Shown piece by piece: positions 15,194 through 26,004 of a stretch of 50,306 nucleotides of DNA. The notes beneath the pieces are model-generated. The model was not told the DNA's origin. It did not search any database and saw only the letters and a program-made list of their open reading frames with translations. The position numbers and the translations under genes are program-made. Source of the DNA: a virus; the IMG/VR virus record IMGVR_UViG_3300042383_000480, positions 1 to 50,306 of that record; one strand, written 5' to 3'. Each line of letters opens with the position of its first letter. Position 1 is the stretch's first letter.

Positions 15194-16600
15194 TTGCCAC
15201 GTCTAAGCATGTACAAACCCGAAAAGGGAAATAATTACAAATTTATAGATCGTCAGATTTCAAGAATGTTTCAAGTTGGTGGAACTGATGTTTATGTCCA
15301 TAAATATTTAGGGCCATCTATTGCCGACTCTGGGACTGCAGATCAACCAATATATGATTCTGTTTCTAATACCAATATTCAAGATATGTTATTACTAGAA
15401 AACCGTGATAGAAAATATGAACCAGAAGTGTATCGTATTAGGGGATATTATAACGTTGAAAATATTGATTTCAATTTGAGTCAATTTGGATTGTTTATCG
15501 ATAATGATACCTTATTCATGACTGTGCATATCAACGATTTCATTAATTATGTTGGTAGAAAACCAATTAGTGGTGATGTAATTGAAATACCACATTTAAA
15601 AGATGATTTTGCATTAAATGATTTTGATGTTAGTTTACCAAGATATTATGTAGTAGAAGATGTTGGCCGTGCTAGTGAGGGATTTTCTGTAACATGGTTC
15701 CCACATTTGTACCGTTTACGTATCACCAAAATTACAGATAGTCAACAATTTTCTGATATTCTTGATTTACCAGCTGGTGAAAACACCGAGTTAACAGTAC
15801 GTGATATTTTAAGTACACGAGCTAAAGAATTAGAAATTAATGATGCCGTAATCCAACAATCTGAAATTGATGCACCAATGAGCGGATATGAAACTAGACA
15901 GTTTTATACACTATCAGTTGATCCGATAACAGGTAAACCATTAATACATACCGTTGATGATATGAATTTAGATGCAAGCAGTTCATCTATTTTAACCAAT
16001 GACAATACGGTAACTCCTTTGAGAACAGGATATACTGGTTATCTGGTTGGGGATGGATGCCCTGTAAATGGGTATGACTTTGGTATTGGCATACAATTTC
16101 CAGCAAACGCGGGGGTTGATGATTTCTTTTTGAGAAATGATTTTATACCAAACCGACTATTCAAGTATGATGGGGATAAATGGATTAGAGTAGAAGATTC
16201 AGTTAGAATGTCAATGACTAACAATGATACTAGAAATACTCTGAAAACTAGTTTTATTAATAATACAAAATATACTTATAACAATGCAGTTGGTTCAGAT
16301 TTTGTAAAATTAAACAAAAATACTATTATAATTGATACGAATATTAATTACACCACTTGCTTATATGTTGTATTAAAAATGGACGTACATGAACTAGATT
16401 TTGTTGTTTCAAACCATGCTGGGATTATATCATCGTATTCAGTAAATGGAGTTAATAAAGTTAGAATACATTTACCATTAATCGATAGTGAACAACAATC
16501 GATCCCATATACAGGTGCATGGAAGGTGACATTATATAATCACAGAGAGTCACAACGTCAAAGTTTATCCAAAGCACTTAGACCAGATGCGAATTTTTAA
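15194..16600 (+). CDS. 14: Neck protein (gp14-like)
   Basis: This neck/head-completion subunit pairs with gp13. It has 468 residues, compared with 256 in T4. The N-terminal half matches the family: NNYKFIDRQISRMFQVGGTDVYVHKYLG, RDRKYEPEVYRIRGYYNVENIDFNLSQFGLF and GDVIEIPHLKDDF. The C-terminal half adds DDFFLRNDFIPNRLFKYDGDKWIRVED and further beta strands, an extension also seen in marine relatives. I chose the TTG start because GGAG lies seven bases before it; an ATG five codons in (15209) is the alternative. It is the first gene of the plus-strand unit 14-15-Nudix. Confidence 0.9.
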   Translation: MPRLSMYKPEKGNNYKFIDRQISRMFQVGGTDVYVHKYLGPSIADSGTADQPIYDSVSNTNIQDMLLLENRDRKYEPEVYRIRGYYNVENIDFNLSQFGLFIDNDTLFMTVHINDFINYVGRKPISGDVIEIPHLKDDFALNDFDVSLPRYYVVEDVGRASEGFSVTWFPHLYRLRITKITDSQQFSDILDLPAGENTELTVRDILSTRAKELEINDAVIQQSEIDAPMSGYETRQFYTLSVDPITGKPLIHTVDDMNLDASSSSILTNDNTVTPLRTGYTGYLVGDGCPVNGYDFGIGIQFPANAGVDDFFLRNDFIPNRLFKYDGDKWIRVEDSVRMSMTNNDTRNTLKTSFINNTKYTYNNAVGSDFVKLNKNTIIIDTNINYTTCLYVVLKMDVHELDFVVSNHAGIISSYSVNGVNKVRIHLPLIDSEQQSIPYTGAWKVTLYNHRESQRQSLSKALRPDANF

Positions 16601-16608
16601 GGAATACT

Positions 16609-18069
16609 ATGTTACATTTTTATGATGGGCAATTAAGACGATATATTACACAAACTATTAGATTTTTTAGTAATTTCGTAGTTAAGTATGGAGATGGATC
16701 TCTCCACAGAATACCGGTATTATACGGAGACCAAGATAGACAAGTTGCTAGTGTAATTAGACAGAACTCAGAAAATATTATCAATGCTGCTCCTAGAATT
16801 GCGATTTATATTTCTGGATTAGAATTAGATAGAGATCGTCTTGCAGATGCTACGTATGTTGGAAAATCACATTTTAGAGATCGTGATATCGATCCAGCTA
16901 CAAATACATATTTGAATACACAAGGTAGAAATTATACTGTAGAAAAAATAATGCCAACCCCATTTAAACTATCGATGAAAGTTGATATATGGGCAGCTAG
17001 TACAGATCAAAAGTTTCAAATTTTAGAACAAATTTTAATATTTTTTAATCCAAGTGTTGAATTACAAACATCTGATAACTACCTAGATTGGACCAGTTTA
17101 ACAGTATTAAATTTAGATCAAATTAATTGGTCAAGTAGGCAAGTTCCAGTAGGGAATAACTTAGCAATCGATATAGCCACATTAACTATCGACACACCAA
17201 TTTGGTTGAGTGCGCCGGTTAAAGTAAAACAGTTAGGTGTTATTACCAACATTATTACAAGCTTATATGGTTCCGTAGAAACTAGCCCAACTGGTTATAT
17301 TGAAGGATTAGGCATTGATACCGCTGAACCAACTATTACATTTTCAGATTTACTAAGCCAGGAACGGATCACAATTGACCAATATAGTATTTTAGTTTAT
17401 GGGAATGCAGTTTCATTGTTAGGGTCAAGTGTACCATCAGCACCACTAACATGGAGTGAAATAATTGATTTATATCCAGGAAAATTTGTATCAGGGGTTA
17501 GTTCAATTTATTTATTACAACCAGATAATTCACAGATTGTTGGCACAATTTCATTAGATCCAGTAAATTTAGATAATTTAATTGTATCATGGGATACTGA
17601 TACATTAGTTTCTAATACTGGGATAGATAGTACTGGAAAATTAGATTATAACCCAGGTTATAATGCGACTGGTAGTTATAGACCAGGTAGTACTGGCACG
17701 TTTGACGCAATCGTTAATCCATTAACTTATAATCCAAAACGCCCAAATAATGAATCAATCGATCAGCTTATAGAAGTTGGTACTAGGTTTTTAATCGTTG
17801 AAGATATTGGTAGTGAATTAAATGAAGATGGCCCAGATGCGTGGAAATCATCAGGCAATCTTGATTTTATTGCACATGCTAATGATATTATTGAATGGTC
17901 AGGTACTTCGTGGAATATAATTTTTAATTCAACAGTATCTTCTAATAATAATGTAATGATATGGCAAACTAACATATATACTGGTGTACAGTATTTGTGG
18001 AATGGTATTTCATGGGTTAAGAGTTTTGATGGCGAATATAGTGAGGGGAAATGGCACTTAGTACTATAA
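16609..18069 (+). CDS. 15: Tail sheath stabiliser/completion protein (gp15-like)
   Basis: In T4, gp15 caps the finished tail and docks to the neck. The N-terminal 200 residues match: MLHFYDGQLRRYITQTIRFFSN, HRIPVLYGD, AAPRIAIYISGLELD, PTPFKLSMKVDIWA and KFQILEQILIFFNP. The protein is 486 residues against 272 in T4. The added C-terminal part has a repeated W-x-x-x-W pattern (DIIEWSGTSWNIIFN, YLWNGISWVKSFDGEYSEGKW) that looks like small beta domains on the surface. AAGGAA precedes the ATG. It starts nine bases after gene 14 and overlaps the Nudix gene by 19 bases. Confidence 0.9.
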   Translation: MLHFYDGQLRRYITQTIRFFSNFVVKYGDGSLHRIPVLYGDQDRQVASVIRQNSENIINAAPRIAIYISGLELDRDRLADATYVGKSHFRDRDIDPATNTYLNTQGRNYTVEKIMPTPFKLSMKVDIWAASTDQKFQILEQILIFFNPSVELQTSDNYLDWTSLTVLNLDQINWSSRQVPVGNNLAIDIATLTIDTPIWLSAPVKVKQLGVITNIITSLYGSVETSPTGYIEGLGIDTAEPTITFSDLLSQERITIDQYSILVYGNAVSLLGSSVPSAPLTWSEIIDLYPGKFVSGVSSIYLLQPDNSQIVGTISLDPVNLDNLIVSWDTDTLVSNTGIDSTGKLDYNPGYNATGSYRPGSTGTFDAIVNPLTYNPKRPNNESIDQLIEVGTRFLIVEDIGSELNEDGPDAWKSSGNLDFIAHANDIIEWSGTSWNIIFNSTVSSNNNVMIWQTNIYTGVQYLWNGISWVKSFDGEYSEGKWHLVL

Positions 18070-18500
18070 CTGATAAGATTGTGTGCAGTGGAGCATTGTT
18101 TTATTCAATATCTACTAGACGATTTTTATTAGTTCAAAAAGCAAGAGGAAAACATAACGGGACATGGGGGTTAGTTGGTGGTACAAATTTAGCTAACGAA
18201 AACCCGTGGCAAGGATTACAAAGAGAAATTATTGAAGAGATAGGGGTTGAGCCAGTCATAATCAAAACAATACCAATTGAAACATTTGTATCCAACGACA
18301 CTGTGTTTAATTTTCACACATTTTTATGTGTTATAGACAATGAGTTCATTCCTACGTTAAGTGATGAACACTGCGGATGGGCTTGGTGTACTATTGAATT
18401 AGCACCCAAGCCTCTTCACCAGGGGTTGAAAAATAGTTTTTCTAATAAGATAATTAGAACCAAACTCCAAACTATTTTTGATATTATTGACTTAATCTAA
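18051..18500 (+). CDS. Nudix hydrolase
   Basis: This 149-residue pyrophosphohydrolase has a perfect Nudix box GX5EX7REUXEEXGU: G44, E50, then REIIEEIGV at 58-66, whose glutamates bind the catalytic metal. The substrate could be a nucleotide-sugar, a dinucleotide, an oxidised dNTP or an mRNA cap-like end; the sequence does not decide. The C-terminal WAWCTIELAPKPLHQGLKNSF is like GDP-mannose or ADP-sugar type enzymes. Its start lies inside the end of gene 15, so translation is probably coupled. Its 3' end meets the glycosyltransferase gene tail to tail with nine bases of overlap, and no terminator is visible between them. Confidence 0.93.
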   Translation: MALSTITDKIVCSGALFYSISTRRFLLVQKARGKHNGTWGLVGGTNLANENPWQGLQREIIEEIGVEPVIIKTIPIETFVSNDTVFNFHTFLCVIDNEFIPTLSDEHCGWAWCTIELAPKPLHQGLKNSFSNKIIRTKLQTIFDIIDLI

Positions 18501-20273
18501 ATCCCAATCTTCGCCATGTAAAAATTCTACATTAGTTTGTTTGAAGAAGGTTGTGTAATACTTAATTTTTTGTTCATAAAATTCTATATTATCAAAAAAT
18601 CTTTCATGAAATTCTACGTATATTTTATCAAAATAATTGTATACGTTAGATGATATAATATCATCCAACACCTTAAATTCACTACCTTCAATATCCAATT
18701 TAAGAATTATACGATGCGAATTATCAAATTTATTGATAATAAAATCTGAAAATTTTATAGCCCCAATCATTAGTTGGGCATCATTATATAAAAATTGATC
18801 ATTGTATTTTATATCTTTTTCAGGGGGGTTTTCTAACACATTAGACCCTAAATGTGTATAATCATTGGTATATGTATAAGCACAATTCACAGTTACTAGT
18901 TCAGTTTTATCATAAACTGCTTTATTTAAATGCGTAATGTTAAATCCAGCACTGATATATTGGTTATATATTTCGTTTGATTTTTGATATACATATGGGT
19001 TAGCTTCAAATGCATAACATTCCCATGTTGAATTAATATTATACTTTTTAACAAATTGAGAAAATCCTTGAAACATATGCGTACCACAATCTATATATAC
19101 ATTTTTTCTTTTTTGTTCTAGTATTGGATAGATATAATCTTGGACTGGGTACTGTTTTCTTAACCAGTCTAATTCATCACGAGTATCATTTGGTTCATAC
19201 CACCCTTTACCAGTATATATATTCAATACTGATTGAAAATATTCTTCATACATTTTTGCGACACGGTTCATCGAAAAATTATTCATAGCCCAATCTCTAC
19301 AATTTTGTGGGTTTATTCTATCAATATTTTTTGCTGCCCAAGTAAATTGTTCAAATGTTCTGCATCGATACCCAGTTACCCCATGAATGTTATTTTCCGT
19401 GAATGCACCCCAATCAGTTGTGATAGTTGGCGTACCAGAGAACAAACATTCAACTTGTACGCCACCAAATGGCTCATTATACATACTAGCAACGAATGCG
19501 CCTTTTGCATTAGCCATAAGTTCACGGCGTGTCTCAACATCTGCATATCCAATTACATCCACATGGTCTGGGATCACGTCATAACCACAATCTTGTAATG
19601 AATTTTGTCCTGCAACTTTTAATCTTGCACCAATTTCTTTAGTTGCTTGGATAGCAATATGGATGCCTTTACCTTCATAAACACGCCCAATGAATAAGAA
19701 ATAATCTTCTTTAGTATCTTTGTATGTGAAATCATCTGGATCAAAATAATTAGGAATTACAACATCATACCAATCTTGTTTACATGTCCCAACAGACTCT
19801 AATCCGTAATATGCATGATATATTGCGTATGATTCAAAAATTTTAAACCTAGCCCAATGGCCACCTGAATAACCGATCCCTGGTTCAACACAAATTAAAT
19901 CGGGATGTGCATCACAAATCGTGCGTACACCTGAACCCCAGAATGGTAGAATAAAATCATTTTTTTGTTTTCTTGTTTGAATTTCATTTATTGCATTTTT
20001 ATAAAACGTTTGATATGCATGATCACCTAAATCATATTTAAAAAAATGCTTCCGCCAATCATGATTACCGTAAGATACTTTCCAATCGACTGATGACAAT
20101 ACCGTCACATGCTCAGTGCAGGTGAGATCGGATTCTTCATGCCCATAATGAATAACTGTGTGACCGATCTCCGTCATCATTTTACAGAACTTAACTACTT
20201 TTTGAGTATACGCACATGCGATGTACTCTCTACTGGATACCGTATGTGGTAATCCCAATACATGAAATCTCAT
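18492..20273 (-). CDS. Glycosyltransferase (GT4-type) fused to FkbM-type methyltransferase
   Basis: This is a bifunctional 593-residue enzyme. Residues 1-345 are a GT-B glycosyltransferase: FLFIGRVYEGKG (193-203), the domain-closing GYADVETRRELMANAKGAFVAS, and the retaining-enzyme pair E267-x7-E275 in EPFGGVQVE, followed by SGTPTITTDWGAFTE. Residues about 390-593 are a SAM-dependent FkbM-family methyltransferase: NVYIDCGTHMFQGF, CYAFEANPYVYQ and LKLDIEGSEFKVLDDI. Together they could add and O-methylate a sugar. AAGGAG precedes the ATG. An exact sigma-70 promoter covered by a palindrome lies upstream, along with a late-like motif. Possible targets are the neighbouring Thr/Ser-rich fibres or the host surface. 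It has no signal peptide or membrane helix. Confidence 0.92.
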   Translation of the reverse strand: MRFHVLGLPHTVSSREYIACAYTQKVVKFCKMMTEIGHTVIHYGHEESDLTCTEHVTVLSSVDWKVSYGNHDWRKHFFKYDLGDHAYQTFYKNAINEIQTRKQKNDFILPFWGSGVRTICDAHPDLICVEPGIGYSGGHWARFKIFESYAIYHAYYGLESVGTCKQDWYDVVIPNYFDPDDFTYKDTKEDYFLFIGRVYEGKGIHIAIQATKEIGARLKVAGQNSLQDCGYDVIPDHVDVIGYADVETRRELMANAKGAFVASMYNEPFGGVQVECLFSGTPTITTDWGAFTENNIHGVTGYRCRTFEQFTWAAKNIDRINPQNCRDWAMNNFSMNRVAKMYEEYFQSVLNIYTGKGWYEPNDTRDELDWLRKQYPVQDYIYPILEQKRKNVYIDCGTHMFQGFSQFVKKYNINSTWECYAFEANPYVYQKSNEIYNQYISAGFNITHLNKAVYDKTELVTVNCAYTYTNDYTHLGSNVLENPPEKDIKYNDQFLYNDAQLMIGAIKFSDFIINKFDNSHRIILKLDIEGSEFKVLDDIISSNVYNYFDKIYVEFHERFFDNIEFYEQKIKYYTTFFKQTNVEFLHGEDWDLD

Positions 20274-20292
20274 TTTATCTCCTTTTTTAAAA

Positions 20293-20326
20293 GTTTCATT
20301 ATATCATAGCATAATGAAACTGTCAA
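20293..20326 (-). promoter_or_regulatory. Consensus host-type promoter with overlapping palindrome for the GT-FkbM gene
   Basis: The minus strand has TTGACA (20326-20321), a 17-base spacer and TATAAT (20303-20298). A perfect inverted repeat GTTTCATTAT-N8-ATAATGAAAC (20293-20320) fills the spacer and the -10 box, as an operator would. In read-through RNA from the fibre genes it could also fold as a hairpin before UUUU. Confidence 0.8.
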
Positions 20327-22246
20327 CTATTTATTAAGTATGTTTTCTTGGAGATATTCAATCTGAACTTGACGTTCTTTAATTGCTTGTATTAGCAATG
20401 GAACCAATTTTGAATATTGAACAGTTAAATAATTTTCACCGGATTTGCTATAACCAGCAGCATCCATGTCAATTGGGGCTATGGTAACTGCTTCCGGCAT
20501 AATTTTTTGTATTTCCTGTGCTATCACACCAACCTGATTTGAATAATCATAATATCCAAAAGTCTCTGCAAATTTGTTTTGTGTATACCGAACACCAGAT
20601 ATTTGATTGAGTAGGGTTAATGCGTTTTTTATTTCAATAATATTTTCTTTTAATCGTTTATCAGAATAAAATGCAGTAATGTCATTGGTTGCAACAATTT
20701 CCCCTATTGTACCAGTTGGTGATGTACCAACCCCTAATGAGTTAAAATTTTTAGAATCAGTGGTTGATATTAGGCCAGTAGCACCGGTGGCTCCTTGCAG
20801 TCCAGTTGCACCAGTTGCTCCGGTGGCTCCCTGTAGACCCGTTGCGCCTGTTGCACCCTGTGGACCGGTTGCACCCGTTGCGCCTGTTGCACCCTGTGGA
20901 CCGGTTGCACCCGTTGCACCAGTATAGCCAGTTGCGCCTGTACCGCCATTAAACCCAGATGCACCGATTGCACCGGTTGAACCAGTATATCCCAATACAC
21001 CATTTGGTCCAGGTATTCCGGTTAATCCACGTGTTCCACTAGAGCCATTAATCCCATCTGATCCGACTGGTCCCTGTGTCCCGGTTGCACCATTTGACCC
21101 GGTTGGGGTTAACCCTGTGGCACCGGTTGCACCGGTTGCGCCAGTAGCACCAGTAGCACCGGTTAATCCAACGTATATTAGTCCAGTTGCCCCTATTTTT
21201 CCAGTATTGCCAATATTACCCTGCGTTCCAGATGGCCCAGATGCTCCGGTAGCACCAATCCCCGATAATCCAATAGCGCCAGTATTTCCAGTTTGTCCTG
21301 TTATGCCAGTAGATCCTGTGTATCCGGTACCTATATTCCCTTGGTAACCGGTTGCGCCAGTTGATCCTTGGTATCCAATTGATCCGATAACCCCAGGAAC
21401 CAATGCTCCAAATAATCCAGTGATCCCTTTAACACCTGATGATCCAGAATTCCCGGATTGGCCGTTAAGTCCAGTTGCACCAACACTAACCCCAGTTGCG
21501 CCATCAACCCCATTTGGACCGGCTACACCAGTGGCACCGGTTGTACCTGGAACTTGGCTACCAGGTATTCCAGTTGGACCAGTTAGTCCGGTAAACCCGG
21601 TTAGCCCAGTTACACCAATTGGGCCGGTTGCGCCATTTCCCGTTATTCCGATAATTCCATTGATACCGTCAACTCCATTTGGTCCAGTAATACCGATATC
21701 GACAGATCCGGTTGCTCCTGTTTTACCAATATAGCCAGTTGCACCGGTTGTTCCTTGCAATCCCACGGTGGTTTCAGTACCATTATACCCTTCTGGGCCT
21801 TGATTACCAGTTTCACCATTATTACCGATAATGCCAATTACACCGGTTGAACCTTGTGTAATTTTGCCCATTAGCCCATTTGATCCAGTTAAACCAGAGA
21901 CACCACTAATACCAGATGATCCGTATATTCTAAAACCAGATAACCCAATATTACCGGTGGTTCCGCTAGTAACACCAATACCGGTTGCGCCCTGTGGTCC
22001 GGTTGATCCAATGCCACCCAATAATCCATTTGGACCGGTGGCACCAGTTGGGCCAGACCCCGTTAATCCAATGCTGCCTTGTGCACCTAATATTCCATTT
22101 GGTCCAGTGGCACCCCTATTACCATTTGCACCGGTTGCTCCTTTGAATATAGAAGGTGATCCAATCCAATTACCATCGGTGTCTATAACATCATCTGCAC
22201 CAACAGTTAATCCATTTTTTATATCAAAACTAACTTTTATAGCCAT
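20327..22246 (-). CDS. Collagen-like tail fibre with C-terminal S74 chaperone domain (copy 1)
   Basis: This fibre protein has 639 residues. The N-terminal 35 residues ([25 protein letters not shown]) resemble the attachment segment of its neighbour. About residues 38-500 are uninterrupted Gly-X-Y triplets, mostly GATGATG with some Gly-X-Asn-Gly, predicting a collagen-type triple helix. From S528 the tail SDKRLKENI...[17 protein letters not shown]...[17 protein letters not shown] is an intramolecular chaperone of the peptidase S74 family, which helps trimerisation and normally cuts itself off just before the Ser. It starts two bases after the stop of the paralogous gene, with no separate ribosome site, so translation is probably coupled. 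Confidence 0.92.
   Translation of the reverse strand: MAIKVSFDIKNGLTVGADDVIDTDGNWIGSPSIFKGATGANGNRGATGPNGILGAQGSIGLTGSGPTGATGPNGLLGGIGSTGPQGATGIGVTSGTTGNIGLSGFRIYGSSGISGVSGLTGSNGLMGKITQGSTGVIGIIGNNGETGNQGPEGYNGTETTVGLQGTTGATGYIGKTGATGSVDIGITGPNGVDGINGIIGITGNGATGPIGVTGLTGFTGLTGPTGIPGSQVPGTTGATGVAGPNGVDGATGVSVGATGLNGQSGNSGSSGVKGITGLFGALVPGVIGSIGYQGSTGATGYQGNIGTGYTGSTGITGQTGNTGAIGLSGIGATGASGPSGTQGNIGNTGKIGATGLIYVGLTGATGATGATGATGATGLTPTGSNGATGTQGPVGSDGINGSSGTRGLTGIPGPNGVLGYTGSTGAIGASGFNGGTGATGYTGATGATGPQGATGATGATGPQGATGATGLQGATGATGATGLQGATGATGLISTTDSKNFNSLGVGTSPTGTIGEIVATNDITAFYSDKRLKENIIEIKNALTLLNQISGVRYTQNKFAETFGYYDYSNQVGVIAQEIQKIMPEAVTIAPIDMDAAGYSKSGENYLTVQYSKLVPLLIQAIKERQVQIEYLQENILNK
20328..20335 (-). 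promoter_or_regulatory. Late-like motif AATAAATA before the GT-FkbM gene
   Basis: The minus strand reads AATAAATA across the stop codon (TAG) of the upstream fibre gene. It would give a second, late start for the downstream gene. Confidence 0.4.
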
Positions 22247-22248
22247 AA

Positions 22249-24198
<1,950 letters not shown>

Positions 24199-24222
24199 GG
24201 TTCACTATCCCCATTAATTACT

Positions 24223-24230
24223 TATTTATA
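24223..24230 (-). promoter_or_regulatory. Late promoter TATAAATA for the collagen-like fibres
   Basis: The minus strand has an exact match to the T4 late -10 element. It contains the TAA stop of the upstream gene and lies 24 bases before the GTG start. Confidence 0.75.
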
Positions 24231-25911
24231 CAGCTAATGACTGCCTTAATGTTTTGACGGTTGTTAAAGAATACACTGGTGTAAAATATAAATTAACTGA
24301 TCCGGCGGTAATTGTTGCATCAAATGACCCGAGTGACATATTTGTAAATATTTCTCCATATTGTGCTAGATATACAGTCCCGCCATCATGAATTAATAAT
24401 AATTCTATTACATGATATCTTATTGAATTTGTTATTTGTACAAGGTATTTTGCAGATCGGTAAGCAGCTGCCCCAAAAGTATCAATAGCTGTTTTAGTTG
24501 TATTACTAATACTGGTGACTGTTAAAATACCAGGTGTAGCAGATGTTAAAATGCTTCCATCTGGAAATCTGACACCAGATGAAGTTTCAATGACACCATT
24601 AACCATTAATGCTGAACTATGTGAATTTATACTAGTACCAATTAATACGTTGCCGTTTAATTGTGTAACAGTAACTAAATTATTACCAATGACTACTTGA
24701 TTGTTTGCTGTAATTTGTGCACCATTACCAATCGCTGTTGAATTTGTTAACCCATCAACCGTTGCACCAGTTTGGTATCCAATAAATGTATTATTCGAGC
24801 CAGACGTATTAGTAACTATTCCGATACCTACACCAGATAATGATCCTATTGCAACATTGTTTGACCCGGAAGTATTTTGGTTTAATGCTAAGACACCTGA
24901 TGAAACATTTTCTCTACCAGTAGTGGTTGAGTATAGTGAGTTCGTTCCAATTGCTATATTATTACCACCAGATTGGGAATTATATAAAGCATTTGCACCA
25001 AACGCGGTATTATTAGCACCAGACATATTTGAATATAATGCACCATATCCAACTGAAGTATTATAATTTCCAATTGTTGTTGAATACGCAGAGCCAAACC
25101 CAACTGCTGTATTACCAGATGCAGTTAAGTTACTATATAATGAATTAGAACCAATACCAGTATTAAAATTACCAGTAGTATTTGAATGTAATGCATTTAC
25201 ACCGTTTGCAATATTATCAGATCCAGTTATATTAGATACTAATGTCTCAGCACCTATTGCAGTATTTTGAGAACCAGAAGTATTGACTGATAATGCATAG
25301 CTACCAAGTGCTGTATTATTTAAACCAAAAGTGTTACTACTTAACGAATTATTACCAACGACCGTATTGGATATGACTGATGAATTTCCTAATCCAATAC
25401 TTACATTATTAATTTTTGCATCCCCGTTAACTTCTAATCTATGAGTAGTTGGAGATTGTCCTATACCGACTTTACCATTTGAATCAATCAATAATGCAAC
25501 AGTTGAATTTGTTGATAATCCTAATTTATTTGTACCAGCTAAATATAATCCATTAGATGGTACTGTTGAACCAGTTGGTACGAATCTTGCCGCTGTAACT
25601 TTTCCAGATACAGTAAGATCTGTTCCAGAAAATAATAAATTTTCAGTAGTACTAATTACACCAGTACTATCCAAATATAATATGCTATTATTGATACCGT
25701 TTGAAAATGTAAACCCACCGGTAACTGGAATGTTAACAGTTCCAGAACCTTTTGGTGTTAATGTAATACTTATATCATCATCTATACCTTCGGCAGCAAT
25801 GTCTACAGCATTTCCAGATGCACTTCCTTTTAAATGTATATAATTATCATAGTATGACCCAATAATAGCACCACTAGGTACATTAAAATCTCTAATAGTA
25901 GTTGTTGACAT
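24226..25911 (-). CDS. Tail fibre with YadA-like head repeats
   Basis: This adhesin-like fibre has 561 residues. After an N-terminal virion-binding part (about 1-170), residues about 180-400 hold some 14 short repeats of the form SGxNNTAIGxxALYSNT. This is the left-handed beta-roll motif of trimeric autotransporter heads, also common in phage fibres. Next comes VMVNG-type strand sequence, then a C-terminal domain RSAKYLVQI...ELLLIHDGGTVYLAQYGEIFTN, which is shared with the proteins at 31282 and, split, at 26005. AAGGA precedes the ATG. A TATAAATA promoter directly behind a strong terminator gives it an independent late start. Confidence 0.88.
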   Translation of the reverse strand: MSTTTIRDFNVPSGAIIGSYYDNYIHLKGSASGNAVDIAAEGIDDDISITLTPKGSGTVNIPVTGGFTFSNGINNSILYLDSTGVISTTENLLFSGTDLTVSGKVTAARFVPTGSTVPSNGLYLAGTNKLGLSTNSTVALLIDSNGKVGIGQSPTTHRLEVNGDAKINNVSIGLGNSSVISNTVVGNNSLSSNTFGLNNTALGSYALSVNTSGSQNTAIGAETLVSNITGSDNIANGVNALHSNTTGNFNTGIGSNSLYSNLTASGNTAVGFGSAYSTTIGNYNTSVGYGALYSNMSGANNTAFGANALYNSQSGGNNIAIGTNSLYSTTTGRENVSSGVLALNQNTSGSNNVAIGSLSGVGIGIVTNTSGSNNTFIGYQTGATVDGLTNSTAIGNGAQITANNQVVIGNNLVTVTQLNGNVLIGTSINSHSSALMVNGVIETSSGVRFPDGSILTSATPGILTVTSISNTTKTAIDTFGAAAYRSAKYLVQITNSIRYHVIELLLIHDGGTVYLAQYGEIFTNMSLGSFDATITAGSVNLYFTPVYSLTTVKTLRQSLAV

Positions 25912-25940
25912 CTGAATCCTTTTTAAAATATCGTACTATA

Positions 25941-25948
25941 TATTTATA
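25941..25948 (-). promoter_or_regulatory. Late promoter TATAAATA for the YadA-like fibre
   Basis: The minus strand has an exact late element five bases after the terminator stem and U-tract, with a 29-base leader that contains AAGGA. Confidence 0.78.
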
Positions 25949-25953
25949 TAAAA

Positions 25954-25984
25954 AAGGGTGTTATCCATGATAGATAACACCCTT
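25954..25984 (-). terminator. Strong rho-independent terminator after the 1750-residue fibre
   Basis: Minus-strand RNA forms a perfect 12-bp stem AAGGGTGTTATC/GATAACACCCTT with a 7-base loop followed by six U. It lies 20 bases after the stop at 26005. Confidence 0.92.
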
Positions 25985-26004
25985 GATAGTGTACTAATTA
26001 AGTA

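Noticed and set aside
18485-18510. Bidirectional terminator expected between the convergent Nudix and GT-FkbM genes
   Set aside because: The genes overlap by nine bases and no stem with U-tract is visible.
20293-20320. Palindrome before the GT gene as a simple terminator of the fibre unit
   Set aside because: It is AT-rich with only UUUU after it, and it exactly overlaps a consensus promoter; an operator explains the placement better, though some termination is not excluded.
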